From Paenibacillus agricola (lineage in GTDB: Bacteria > Bacillota > Bacilli > Paenibacillales > NBRC-103111), in the NCBI RefSeq assembly GCF_011440305.1, contig NZ_JAAOIW010000007.1, positions 248,001 to 312,000 of the forward strand: 64,000 bases of DNA, read 5' to 3'. The notes under the pieces were generated by a model. That model searched no databases, had not been told where the DNA came from, and was given only the letters and a program-made list of their open reading frames with translations. The position numbers and the translations under genes were made by a program. Below are positions 45,938 through 54,788 of this stretch, piece after piece (the first letter of the stretch is position 1; every line of letters starts with the position of its first letter).

Positions 45938-47764
45938 TTATTTATCTATCCAATACAACTTTTTATGTAGTTTATTTAATAGTTTATTTTCTCCACCATA
46001 TATTTCAATTTCTTTCTTTAGTAACTCTTTATCTTTTATATTAAGTAAAAGACTAGAGCTTTTTACAAAATAATATGTAGCTTGTTGAACAAATAGTTTA
46101 TCCCAATTAGACAAATGCGTCTCTAAGTCAAGAAGCACTGTCCTTAATAGATCGAAACTCATCTTACCGATTACAGAGTTTGCAATAGACATAGAATGAT
46201 ACTCTACTGGAATTCTATCTTGACTTATTCTTACCTGCAATTCAAAATAACTAAAGAATATTATATAAACCTTTAATTTATAATATGATTGTTTTGACGT
46301 TACTTCGAAGATATCATCAACATCTGTATCCAACTCTAATAAGAGTTCTTCTAATAAAGTCTTTTTTTCCGTTTCCATTTTTGAAAACCATTCATTGACC
46401 TCATTCAGATTAAGCTCTTTGGTAACAACAAAGCGTATAAGTTCTGCAAAACAACCCATACTTTTAACTTTTAGAGAGTACACCCCAGCATTTCTTAATC
46501 TTTCATAAATAAAGCTCTTAATAAATAAATCTGTCTCATCAAAATTCAAAATGTCTTTTATTCCTTCTAAAACAATTTGTTGTACTTTTATTTCCTTAAA
46601 ATCAATACATAATTTAAGGATTTTAAAGAAAGTTACTGGCTTCTTTCTTTTGGTGTTCCTATCATTGTTTATTCTACTTACATATTCAAATATTTTTTTA
46701 CAATATTCGTAAGTATACCCGTGTTGATCATAACTTAAAGATACTTCAAATAGTACAATATATATGTTCAATACTGTACTTATAGATACCTCTTTACATG
46801 TTCTAGTCAACTCATATAAATGTTTAATGATTTTATCGCAAGCGAAGTATTCCTTTGCTGAAAATGCAGACTCATAGATATCCCTATAAACGTCTGATAT
46901 TTCTACTTCAACATTAGCTAGATATTTACTAGAATCCTTAATTATTTGTTCATAACATGCATCTGCCTTGGATTGGATATTTACTGCTTCGAAATCAGAA
47001 TAGATCTTTTTTCTAAGCTTCTTCTCTTGATCCTCATCAAGTGACCACGCTTGTACTATTAGTGTTACCCATATTTCATTACCAAGGATACTTATATTAT
47101 TTTGAATTGTTTCGTAATCCTTAGACTTTATAGACAGCAGTGTGAGGTTTGTAAATCTAACAATATTCTTAGTTATTGATATCTGTAAGTATTCCATTCT
47201 TTCATCCGAGGGAATTACTGGCGAAAACAACAATTTTCTTACTTTTTCAACATCCCTACTAATTCGTTTCTTTAGTAAATCACTCAATGTTTTAGGCTGA
47301 GTGTAGAGAAATATTTTTAAACAAGCAAATAATGAAAACGATACCAGGGCACCAAGTGAAATTGTGTCTATTAAATATCTTTTGTAATGTTTAGTGAAAT
47401 TTCCAACCAATTCTGAACTTCCAGGTATAGAAGATCCAGTACTATAGGTTAAATATATCGACCACAACAAGTATAAAAGATAAATGATAAATAGAGCTAC
47501 CACATATTTATCTTTAAAGAGTAAACTAAAAAAAGCTCCTGTATATCTGTTTATTATAACAGAGGCAGAACCTAAAACTACAGGTACCATTATGGGAGTT
47601 ACTCGTGAAAAAATATTAATAAATAACCCTCTTAAATAATAAACTTTCTCTGGGAAGGATACCAAAATTAATGTGTAGTATAAAAAAACAGCAACCGCTA
47701 ATAAAATCGTCAGCTGTAAAAAAAGTGAGTTGTAAATTAATACTAACTTTCGAGTCCCAATCAA
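45938..47764 (-). CDS. Membrane protein of unknown family, coupled to a Panacea-like gene
   Basis: Unrecognised 608-residue protein. The N-terminal 155 residues hold about four membrane helices (roughly 8-34, 47-70, 86-107, 133-153); the remaining 450 residues are predicted cytosolic, charged, helix-rich and without any motif I recognise. The start is TTG, and TTGA makes a four-base overlap with the stop of the upstream gene, so translation is coupled. Base composition is strongly AT-rich by inspection (about 25-37% GC in sampled lines), against nearer 50% in the operons further left, which suggests transfer. A membrane effector whose partner is the small upstream protein is a reasonable guess; no function is demonstrated. 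Confidence 0.8.
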   Translation of the reverse strand: MIGTRKLVLIYNSLFLQLTILLAVAVFLYYTLILVSFPEKVYYLRGLFINIFSRVTPIMVPVVLGSASVIINRYTGAFFSLLFKDKYVVALFIIYLLYLLWSIYLTYSTGSSIPGSSELVGNFTKHYKRYLIDTISLGALVSFSLFACLKIFLYTQPKTLSDLLKKRISRDVEKVRKLLFSPVIPSDERMEYLQISITKNIVRFTNLTLLSIKSKDYETIQNNISILGNEIWVTLIVQAWSLDEDQEKKLRKKIYSDFEAVNIQSKADACYEQIIKDSSKYLANVEVEISDVYRDIYESAFSAKEYFACDKIIKHLYELTRTCKEVSISTVLNIYIVLFEVSLSYDQHGYTYEYCKKIFEYVSRINNDRNTKRKKPVTFFKILKLCIDFKEIKVQQIVLEGIKDILNFDETDLFIKSFIYERLRNAGVYSLKVKSMGCFAELIRFVVTKELNLNEVNEWFSKMETEKKTLLEELLLELDTDVDDIFEVTSKQSYYKLKVYIIFFSYFELQVRISQDRIPVEYHSMSIANSVIGKMSFDLLRTVLLDLETHLSNWDKLFVQQATYYFVKSSSLLLNIKDKELLKKEIEIYGGENKLLNKLHKKLYWIDK

Positions 47765-48219
47765 ACGTATTCACTCGTTTCCGTAACGGGCAAAATCGTA
47801 TCTCCTTTTACAAAGTCAGAATCAATTCCGAACTTTTTATAAACTTCATTTAAAAGATCGTCTAAATTCATTAAGTTATACTCATCCGCTACGGCATGTA
47901 AAACACCTTCTGATTCACTCGTGTAGTTCCTTGCTTTATTAAGAAAAGCTTCTCCTTCTTTTGTTAAAGCCAAAGTATTTCCTTGATTATTTAATAATCT
48001 TTTTTCTTCAAGAAACTTAACATCTTCCTTAATCTCAGCACAATAGGGACCATAGTGCCATTTAATAAATTTGTAGTTAAATGTTTGTTGGTCTAGAGCT
48101 GTACCCGTCGTTTGAGAAAGAAAGACCAATTTTTGTAGTCGGGTAGCCCCACTAATCTTACCTGACACTTCAATCAGATTCAATATTAGCAGCTTATTTA
48201 GTACGTTTCTCTTCAACAT
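47761..48219 (-). CDS. Panacea/YwgA-like protein, possible antitoxin
   Basis: Protein of 152 residues, no signal peptide or membrane helix. Residues about 4-63 resemble the YwgA/DUF4065 (Panacea) pattern: ATRLQKLVFLSQT, then KFIKWHYGPYCAEIKED and FLEEKRLL, with a conserved YGP turn. The Panacea domain occurs as an antitoxin paired with diverse toxins. The match was made by eye. A strong Shine-Dalgarno (GAGGGGGG) precedes the ATG, and the gene overlaps the large membrane protein gene by four bases, placing it first in a two-gene operon, the usual antitoxin-first order. Confidence 0.75.
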   Translation of the reverse strand: MLKRNVLNKLLILNLIEVSGKISGATRLQKLVFLSQTTGTALDQQTFNYKFIKWHYGPYCAEIKEDVKFLEEKRLLNNQGNTLALTKEGEAFLNKARNYTSESEGVLHAVADEYNLMNLDDLLNEVYKKFGIDSDFVKGDTILPVTETSEYV

Positions 48220-48924
48220 ACTAATCCCCCCTCAAAATACTATATGAATTTCTTGCTTATAAGGTCATGGATAAACATACATATTTTCAAATGGAAAGCT
48301 TAATTGTACATAAAAATGTAAAAAAGATCAATATTTTTGTTTAATTAACAACTCCCTTAATTGACCTGCCTTCTCCTTCTTTTAAATGACTAAACCTTAG
48401 AATCAGTGCAGTGCTTAATTATTTAGCTCACAAGCCTCATTTGTACAGATGCCGCGCCGCTGTAACTATGATCATTCATTGACGGTGGATAATGGATTGT
48501 TAGTCATAACCATCACCTCTCTAAAACAACATAGTTGTTAATAAATACCAAGTACGTTTTATTAACCAGCTTCAAGAATATCTAATTATCAAATGGCTAT
48601 TTCACTTCTCATCATACCATAATATGAAAAAAATGGATTGGAAAATTTATTTCTAGTTACATAAAGAAACCTCCAAAAACGGAGTCCTAGAGCATTAAAA
48701 GTGTTATATTCATGTTTTCATTGTAGTTTAATTAGACCTTTGCTTCCCTAAAGAATAATATTTTTCGCCGTTACTTTTGATATGTTTCAGCGTATCATTG
48801 AAAAGGCAAATTTTTTCATTCTTATAAATAAAGAGCGCTAACCAAAAGGTCAGTGCTCTATTTATTCAATATATTTTATCGAACGATCCAACTTCGCAAT
48901 TATTTCACGCTACGCTAGAGTATT
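48220..48924. other. AT-rich intergenic region with direct repeat copy
   Basis: This 705-bp stretch contains the upstream region of the Panacea-like gene and the 3' flank of the UvrA-like gene. Apart from the repeat at 48765-48800 I found no gene, tRNA or clear promoter. The low GC matches the gene pair to its left. Confidence 0.55.
48765..48800 (+). repeat. Copy 1 of 36-bp imperfect direct repeat flanking the UvrA-like gene
   Basis: Begins TCGCCGTTACTT and ends ATCATTG; 31 of 36 positions match copy 2 at 52216-52251. Each copy has an internal inverted repeat of the form TGATAyG-N6-CGwATCA. It lies 124 nt beyond the stop codon of the UvrA-like gene. Confidence 0.75.
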
Positions 48925-51900
48925 TCACTTCAGGCATTGATAAACCGCCATCATATCTCGTTTATTCAATTCACGAATACGATCGAAAATAGGAATATCT
49001 GCAACTGCCTCCGTTGGTAAGCTTTCAGCAACAACATCACTTACTTTGCCAGTTAGCCATGTTTGTACGTCTATGCCATCAACGATTTCCTTGCGCCCTT
49101 CACCATTGATGCCACTTACATAACAGCTGACACATGGCACCGATAACTTGTATACGCCGTCATGGAGACCATCTTCTGAAATTACTTTCTTTCCGTTACA
49201 GAAGGGGCATGGATGACTTGCTTTAATCTTATTAATTTGAGTAACAATTTTACTGTAACCAAACGCTTCATAGACATAAGTTAGTTTTTTATATTTTCCA
49301 TTGGTGAAATACTTGTCAATAATGGTTTCTCTAGTTTCAGCAATATCGGCAAAATCACAGATGGTAATCTTGTTTTTGCTGCTGATCGCCTCGATGTTAC
49401 CTTTAATCTTGTCCCAAAAGGGGACGGCATTTTGTAGAACTACTTCATAACCAACAAAGCTTGCAAGTTCCAGTTCAAACATTTTCAGCGCAACTTGTGT
49501 TTCCCTAGGAAGTAAGGAGACATCTTCCGTAAGTGCAAGATCGCCGCCAACAATTGCTTTTAGTTTTTCTAGTTCCGGTAACTTCCCTACGGTTTTTATG
49601 ACCTGATCAATAGGTTGCTGAATAATCTCACGAATATCCGTGCCACCAAATTTTAGCTTTTTATGATGGTTTAACACGGTTCCTTGACACACTGGGCAGC
49701 TAATCATTTCTTTTGAGGCTTTCATACCCTCTTTAATAGGAATGGACTTCGAAATAGACATATAACGCCCAAGGATGAGATTAAAGCCTTCCCATGTTCT
49801 CGAAGCCTTCCCTGCTTTATCATAAAATGATTTTTCCCAATAACCATATAAGAATGTATGCTTTTCTGCTTCTGACATCTCATTAAAGCTTTTACTAATA
49901 TCGTGACCAAGTTCGTTCTTTAGCTCATCAAATAGGAATTGCAATTTTGCATATTGATAATATTTCAAGACCTCCATGACGTCTGGCAGTAATAAGCCAT
50001 CCCAGAATGGCACTGTTTTGTCTTGAATAACAACATCAATATCAAATTGTTCAATGCTACGACGACCCGAACAACTTGGACAATGATTGTTTTGATAATA
50101 GAAATCGAAGCTTCTTGTATCTTTATTGGTCGGATGAGCAGCCACAATATGGTTGATCAGTCCACCCATTTCATAGAGAAAACTATATTGACTATACAGG
50201 TGTCGTTCAAGATCAATGGCGATGACAGGTGCAATTGTTTCCGATTCGTATTCACCATAAATCACACGGGCTATTGGTGATAAGCTTTTTAAGATACCAC
50301 CCTTATAGACGTTTTCTGCCTTTTTAAAATAGTTCATATGATTTTCTTGCAGGTAGTGAATACCACTTTGCGGCTTGAGTGTGGAAGTAATATGCAACGG
50401 GGCCTTGCTAGCTTCCCTGTTTTTTTGACGATAATAATCATCATGACTGACAACATCAAGATATTGAACAGGCTCATGCTGTCTTTTTCCAAAATCAACG
50501 ATAAAATCAGAACTTTCCAGCATATAAGCATTATGTTCTATCATCAGGATGGAGACAGATTCATCTTGCAAAATGACCCTAACACTATCAATAAATTGGT
50601 TTAAAATATTTTGCGATAACCCTTTTGATGGCTCGTCAAAAATAAAAAGCGTATGTGGGTTTCTTGAGTTAGCAAACAGCTCCGAAACTAAATGAACACA
50701 TTGAAATTCACCAGTCGATAAGGATTGTGTTTTTCTTTCTAAGGTCAAATAACCAAGTCCAAGTTTTTTCAATAAGCTCAATCGCTTATGAGCGATGTCC
50801 TCATTGGGTAGTTCATCAATAATATCTTCAATCGACCGCTGGAAAATATCATCCATACTATCTTCGTTATATTTTGTGAGTTTCCTTTTAATATCAAGAA
50901 ACGTCGCAATTGTTGACCGGCTGGTAATCGATTGGTTTCGATCTTGCCCAACCACTACCAGTTTATCTTTTGGATACCGCTTCTGAAAATCTTTGACTAT
51001 ACACGCATTGACAAGTGTAGATTTACCACATCCAGACTCACCCGTAAAGGTTACAAGTCTATTTTGGGGAATTTGAATTTCAACCATTTGAATGTTACGG
51101 CAGTAAAGATCATGAAATTGATAGTAGTCTGTTGGCATTGCCTGATTTTGGTCCCAATGGATTGGTTTTGGTCGTGGTGATTCTTCAACAATTTTTCCGC
51201 CATATTTACCACTACCAGGCCCAAAGAACAATTGCTCATCCGTTGTATCGAGCACCGTGTCAGAATGATCGATGAGCCAAATTTGATTCTTATCCCCTAA
51301 TTGTTTAATCTGCTCTAAAATCTTCAAGAGTGTTTGGTGGTCAAGCCCAACGGAGATTTCATCAATAATAATAACGGAATTTTCACTGGTTGCCATGAAT
51401 TCAGCTAAGTAATGTCGTGTTATCTCTCCACCTGATAATGTACCCATAATCCGATTTAATGTTAAGTAGCCAATATTCATATGGATCATATTTTGGAGAA
51501 TATGCTGCTTCGCTTCACTAAGATGTAATTCCTCTGCAAGGGAAAGAATCGATTCAATGCTTAAGTTGTTGATATCGGAAATACTATGTGGTTGATTCCA
51601 TAATTCCATCTTATATTGCTCAACTTCTTGATTGTAGCGCCTACCCTTGCACTTCGGACAATCGACATTTTGGGTCATACTGCGCCCTTTACAATCTGGA
51701 CACCAGCCTAAGGCATTATTAAAGGAAAAAACTTCTGGAGAAATATTAAATTTTTCAGCAAGACGCTCACGAATCTCTTTAAAAACGCCAGTATGTGTGC
51801 CAATGGTTGAACGAGGATTGGATGAAATCGATGATTTTCCGAGAAAAAGAACTAAAGGTATTTCTTCCATCTTGATGGCACTGAAATTGGTTTCCATAAT

Positions 51901-52092
51901 ATCAGGAAATAAATACTGATATTCAGCCTTTGGCAATAAGGAAACGAGACGTTTCTTGGATTCTTCTCCGATGGTTTGACAAAAAGTTGTTTTACCAGAT
52001 CCAGATAAACCGGCAATTCCTAACGATTTATCTACTGGTAGTGATGCATCTACTAGGTTAATATTGTTCGAAATTAATCGATTTATTTTCAT
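48925..52092 (-). CDS. UvrA-like ABC ATPase with unusual C-terminal extension
   Basis: Protein of 1055 residues with two UvrA-type ATPase modules packed in the first 540 residues. First module: Walker A GLSGSGKTT (28-36), a zinc module CPDC/CPKC (131-134, 145-148), signature LSGGE (219-223), Walker B VIIIDE (240-245). Second: Walker [10 protein letters not shown] (351-359), a degenerate signature LSTGE (458-462), Walker B LFIFDEP (482-488), with no zinc module between. Canonical UvrA has about 450 residues between its first Walker A and signature, for UvrB and DNA contacts; here only about 180. Residues 560-1055 are extra, with further CxxC pairs (CPSC 671-674, later CPVC, CPFC, CVSC). Not a housekeeping uvrA; no uvrB is near. 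Role unknown. Confidence 0.85.
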   Translation of the reverse strand: MKINRLISNNINLVDASLPVDKSLGIAGLSGSGKTTFCQTIGEESKKRLVSLLPKAEYQYLFPDIMETNFSAIKMEEIPLVLFLGKSSISSNPRSTIGTHTGVFKEIRERLAEKFNISPEVFSFNNALGWCPDCKGRSMTQNVDCPKCKGRRYNQEVEQYKMELWNQPHSISDINNLSIESILSLAEELHLSEAKQHILQNMIHMNIGYLTLNRIMGTLSGGEITRHYLAEFMATSENSVIIIDEISVGLDHQTLLKILEQIKQLGDKNQIWLIDHSDTVLDTTDEQLFFGPGSGKYGGKIVEESPRPKPIHWDQNQAMPTDYYQFHDLYCRNIQMVEIQIPQNRLVTFTGESGCGKSTLVNACIVKDFQKRYPKDKLVVVGQDRNQSITSRSTIATFLDIKRKLTKYNEDSMDDIFQRSIEDIIDELPNEDIAHKRLSLLKKLGLGYLTLERKTQSLSTGEFQCVHLVSELFANSRNPHTLFIFDEPSKGLSQNILNQFIDSVRVILQDESVSILMIEHNAYMLESSDFIVDFGKRQHEPVQYLDVVSHDDYYRQKNREASKAPLHITSTLKPQSGIHYLQENHMNYFKKAENVYKGGILKSLSPIARVIYGEYESETIAPVIAIDLERHLYSQYSFLYEMGGLINHIVAAHPTNKDTRSFDFYYQNNHCPSCSGRRSIEQFDIDVVIQDKTVPFWDGLLLPDVMEVLKYYQYAKLQFLFDELKNELGHDISKSFNEMSEAEKHTFLYGYWEKSFYDKAGKASRTWEGFNLILGRYMSISKSIPIKEGMKASKEMISCPVCQGTVLNHHKKLKFGGTDIREIIQQPIDQVIKTVGKLPELEKLKAIVGGDLALTEDVSLLPRETQVALKMFELELASFVGYEVVLQNAVPFWDKIKGNIEAISSKNKITICDFADIAETRETIIDKYFTNGKYKKLTYVYEAFGYSKIVTQINKIKASHPCPFCNGKKVISEDGLHDGVYKLSVPCVSCYVSGINGEGRKEIVDGIDVQTWLTGKVSDVVAESLPTEAVADIPIFDRIRELNKRDMMAVYQCLK

Positions 52093-52215
52093 ATATACAT
52101 CCTCTCTATTCTTATAAACGTAGTCTTTCCATGTTAGTACAGTATTAAATGTATTATTTTATTTTATTTTTGAACCTAAAACCCGAAAATACGAATACAG
52201 CGAGGTCATAAAAAC

Positions 52216-52251
52216 TCGCCGTTACTTATGATACGTTTCACCGAATCACTG
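52216..52251 (+). repeat. Copy 2 of 36-bp imperfect direct repeat flanking the UvrA-like gene
   Basis: Begins TCGCCGTTACTT and ends ATCACTG; matches copy 1 at 48765-48800 with five substitutions and the same orientation. It lies 123 nt upstream of the UvrA-like start, so the two copies are almost equidistant from the gene ends. Confidence 0.75.
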
Positions 52252-52280
52252 CGGTGCAAAAATTTGTGAACGGTGAAATT

Positions 52281-52316
52281 AAAAGGAAAAGGGCACCCTC
52301 AAAACTAGGGTACCCT
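52281..52316 (-). terminator. Terminator of the second peptide importer/OsmC operon
   Basis: On the minus strand GGGTACCCT and AGGGTGCCC pair around loop AGTTTTG (52291-52316), followed by TTTTCCTTTT. It lies 42 nt after the OsmC stop codon and should separate this operon from the UvrA-like gene. Confidence 0.85.
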
Positions 52317-52357
52317 GATATTATGGAATGGGGTTAACTCTACTATTTCATTTGCTT

Positions 52358-52753
52358 TCAAAAACCTTCAATTTCAATCGTTTCAACGATTGCCTCATTT
52401 TTTAGTGTATTACTGATCGTGCATGCACGCTCTATAACCGTTAATAATTTCTTTTTATACGTTGGATCTAGGGTTGGAGGCAGCTTCACACGCACATTAA
52501 AGTTTTCGAATCTATTGGTTCCATCTTCTGCCTTTACTGCCGAAACTTCTACATGTATGGAAGATGTATCATATTCTATTTCATCACGAGCAAGTACCTT
52601 TTGGAGGGAAATCGAAACACAAAGGCCTAATGCTGCCTCTAACAATTCTCTTGGAGATAAACCGCTTTGATTCGGTGCAACACTTCCAATGATCTGCAAT
52701 CCCGCTTCATTGTATATTTCATTCTGGCCTTGTACTAATTTAATCGTTGTCAT
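52358..52753 (-). CDS. OsmC/Ohr-family protein, possible peroxiredoxin
   Basis: Cytoplasmic protein of 131 residues. Family residues are present: the first reactive Cys in ALGLCVSIS, preceded by SPRELLEAA, and the second Cys in VIERACTISNTLKNE. These two cysteines in OsmC/Ohr proteins reduce organic hydroperoxides. Length is at the short end of normal for the family. It is the last gene of the second peptide importer operon, 17 nt after OppF, before a strong terminator. The coupling suggests handling of a thiol or oxidation product brought in by the importer, but that is inference. Confidence 0.93.
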   Translation of the reverse strand: MTTIKLVQGQNEIYNEAGLQIIGSVAPNQSGLSPRELLEAALGLCVSISLQKVLARDEIEYDTSSIHVEVSAVKAEDGTNRFENFNVRVKLPPTLDPTYKKKLLTVIERACTISNTLKNEAIVETIEIEGF

Positions 52754-52770
52754 ATTTAAAACCCCTTAAG

Positions 52771-53757
52771 TTAGAATAGATGACAAGCAACCTTATGATT
52801 GGCTTGCATTTCTTTAAATATAGGTACTTCCGTTTTGCACTTATCTGTTGCCAATGGACAGCGCGTATGAAACACACAACCCGCGGGCGGCGATAGCGGG
52901 GAAGGCATTTCACCTTTCAGAATGATCCGCTCCTTCAACCGATTGCGAGTGAAATCAGGTACGGCGGAGAACAAGGCCTTGGTATAGGGATGCAGCGGCT
53001 CATTGAATAGATCATCGGTTGGGCCCTCCTCTACTATGGTCCCTAGGTACATAATGCCGATGCGATCTGAAATATAACGGACTACACTAATATCATGGGT
53101 GATGAATAAAAGCGTGAGCTTGAATTCCTTCTGCAATTCCTTCAGCATATTTAGAATTTGCGACTGAATGGAAACATCCAAAGCGGATACGGGCTCGTCG
53201 CAAATCATGATTTTCGGGTTCATAATTAATGCCCTTGCCAAACCTATTCGCTGTCGTTGGCCGCCGGAAAATTCATGGGGATATCGGAAGTAATGCTCAG
53301 GCAGCAAGCCAACTTTTTTCAGAATATTGAATACTTGCTCCTGGCGCTGTGTCTGATTTCCCATTTTATGAATAATGAGCGGTTCCTCTAAAATGCGTCC
53401 AATTCTTTTTCTAGGATTCAAAGAGGAGAAAGGGTCTTGAAACACGAGTTGGATATCTTTACGGAAACGGCGTAATTCCTTCTTCGGTAATTTCACTAAA
53501 TCTTTATTCTGATAAATGACTTGCCCTGAGCTAGCGGGAGTTAACCCTAATATCGTGCGTCCGGTTGTACTTTTACCCGATCCTGATTCTCCTACTAATC
53601 CATATGTTTCTCCTTCATATAATCGAAAGGAAACATCTTTCACAGCGCTCAAATAGGATTTTTTCCCAAACCAATTTCCGAATGATTGATGCACCTGAAA
53701 TCTTTTTTGAAGCGAGATCACTTCAAGAATAGGATGTTCCGTTTTTTGATCCACCAC
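52771..53757 (-). CDS. Peptide ABC importer ATP-binding protein, OppF type (second system)
   Basis: Cytoplasmic ATPase of 328 residues. Walker A GESGSGKST, Q-loop VFQDPFSSLNPR, signature FSGGQRQRIG, Walker B IMICDEPVSALDVS, H-loop ITHDISV. The C-terminal peptide-transport domain includes HPYTKALFSAVPDF and a cysteine-containing tail (AGCVFHTRCPLATDKCKTE) seen in OppD/F and DppD/F proteins, where it may bind an iron-sulfur cluster. It starts within the end of the OppD gene (35-nt overlap), at tandem GTG codons. Confidence 0.93.
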   Translation of the reverse strand: MVDQKTEHPILEVISLQKRFQVHQSFGNWFGKKSYLSAVKDVSFRLYEGETYGLVGESGSGKSTTGRTILGLTPASSGQVIYQNKDLVKLPKKELRRFRKDIQLVFQDPFSSLNPRKRIGRILEEPLIIHKMGNQTQRQEQVFNILKKVGLLPEHYFRYPHEFSGGQRQRIGLARALIMNPKIMICDEPVSALDVSIQSQILNMLKELQKEFKLTLLFITHDISVVRYISDRIGIMYLGTIVEEGPTDDLFNEPLHPYTKALFSAVPDFTRNRLKERIILKGEMPSPLSPPAGCVFHTRCPLATDKCKTEVPIFKEMQANHKVACHLF

Positions 53758-54760
53758 CTTTTGCCCTCCCCTCCGAGCTGTTTATTTTTGCATAATGCCA
53801 GCATTTAACGCTATGCCCTGCATGCACTGTCTCCATCAACGGTTCCTTGTTGAAGCATAGTTCATCGGCAAAAGGGCATCTTGTCGAAAAGCTGCAGCCT
53901 TGTGGAATATCGGATAAAGAGGGCACCATCCCATCAATAACATGGAGCTTATCATGACGGCTTCCTTCCAGTTTGGGGATAGACTTGATCAATCCTTGCG
54001 TATAAGGGTGCAACGGAGTTTCAAATAACCTGTCCGTTGTCGCTTCTTCTACAAATTGCCCCAAGTACATGACCTTTACACTGGTACAAATCTCAGAAAC
54101 AACGCCCAAGTCATGGGTAATAAACAAAACGCTCATTCCTAATATTCGATTTAACTCAACAATTAACTCTAAAATTTGTGCCTGAATCGTAACATCCAAT
54201 GCGGTTGTCGGCTCATCGGCAATTAAGAGCTTCGGCTCGCAAGAAAGAGCCATAGCGATCATAGCGCGCTGCTGCATGCCTCCTGATAGCTGATGGGGAT
54301 ATTCATTTACCCTTATTTCTGGAGAGGGGATACCTATTAATCCCAAAATCTCAATCGCTTTTTTATGTGCTTCTTTTTTGGACATCTTTTGATGTAGCCG
54401 CAATACTTCTTCAATTTGATTGCCGATTGAATAAACAGGGTTAAGCGAAGTACTCGGGTCCTGGAAAATAATCGAGATCTCGTCACCTCGAATCGCTCGT
54501 AATTTGGAGAGCGGCAAGGAAAGTAAATCCTGATTTTCAAATACGACATTGCCTTCATACTCTACGGAATCCGTGTGATCAAGCAATCTTAAAATAGACT
54601 GAGACATCACACTCTTGCCGCAGCCTGATTCCCCTACGATTCCGATAATTTCCCCTTTGCTCACTGTAAAACTAACCCCGTTTACTGCCGTCACTCTTCC
54701 CCGCTCGGTATGCAAATGGGTTTTTAAATTTTTCACTTCCAATAGAGGCTTATCGTTCAT
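53723..54760 (-). CDS. Peptide ABC importer ATP-binding protein, OppD type (second system)
   Basis: Cytoplasmic ATPase of 345 residues. Walker [11 protein letters not shown]-loop IFQDPSTSLNPV, signature LSGGMQQR, Walker [16 protein letters not shown]-loop ITHDLGV. The tail has the cysteine-rich peptide-transporter motif QGCSFSTRCPFADELCFNKEP. It starts 28 nt after the OppC stop codon; its 3' end overlaps OppF by 35 nt, so the ATPases are coupled. Both systems in this window use separate D and F subunits but with different gene order, so they are not tandem duplicates. Confidence 0.93.
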   Translation of the reverse strand: MNDKPLLEVKNLKTHLHTERGRVTAVNGVSFTVSKGEIIGIVGESGCGKSVMSQSILRLLDHTDSVEYEGNVVFENQDLLSLPLSKLRAIRGDEISIIFQDPSTSLNPVYSIGNQIEEVLRLHQKMSKKEAHKKAIEILGLIGIPSPEIRVNEYPHQLSGGMQQRAMIAMALSCEPKLLIADEPTTALDVTIQAQILELIVELNRILGMSVLFITHDLGVVSEICTSVKVMYLGQFVEEATTDRLFETPLHPYTQGLIKSIPKLEGSRHDKLHVIDGMVPSLSDIPQGCSFSTRCPFADELCFNKEPLMETVHAGHSVKCWHYAKINSSEGRAKGGGSKNGTSYS

Positions 54761-54788
54761 GTAAATACCTCCAATCTTAGCAGAATCA

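Noticed and set aside
45648-46073. Plus-strand open frame of 141 codons
   Set aside because: No Shine-Dalgarno or family features; its 3' third runs antisense through the end of the 608-residue protein gene.
48925-52092. Housekeeping excinuclease UvrA
   Set aside because: Spacing between Walker A and signature, missing UvrB-contact region and long C-terminal extension do not fit; uvrB is not adjacent.
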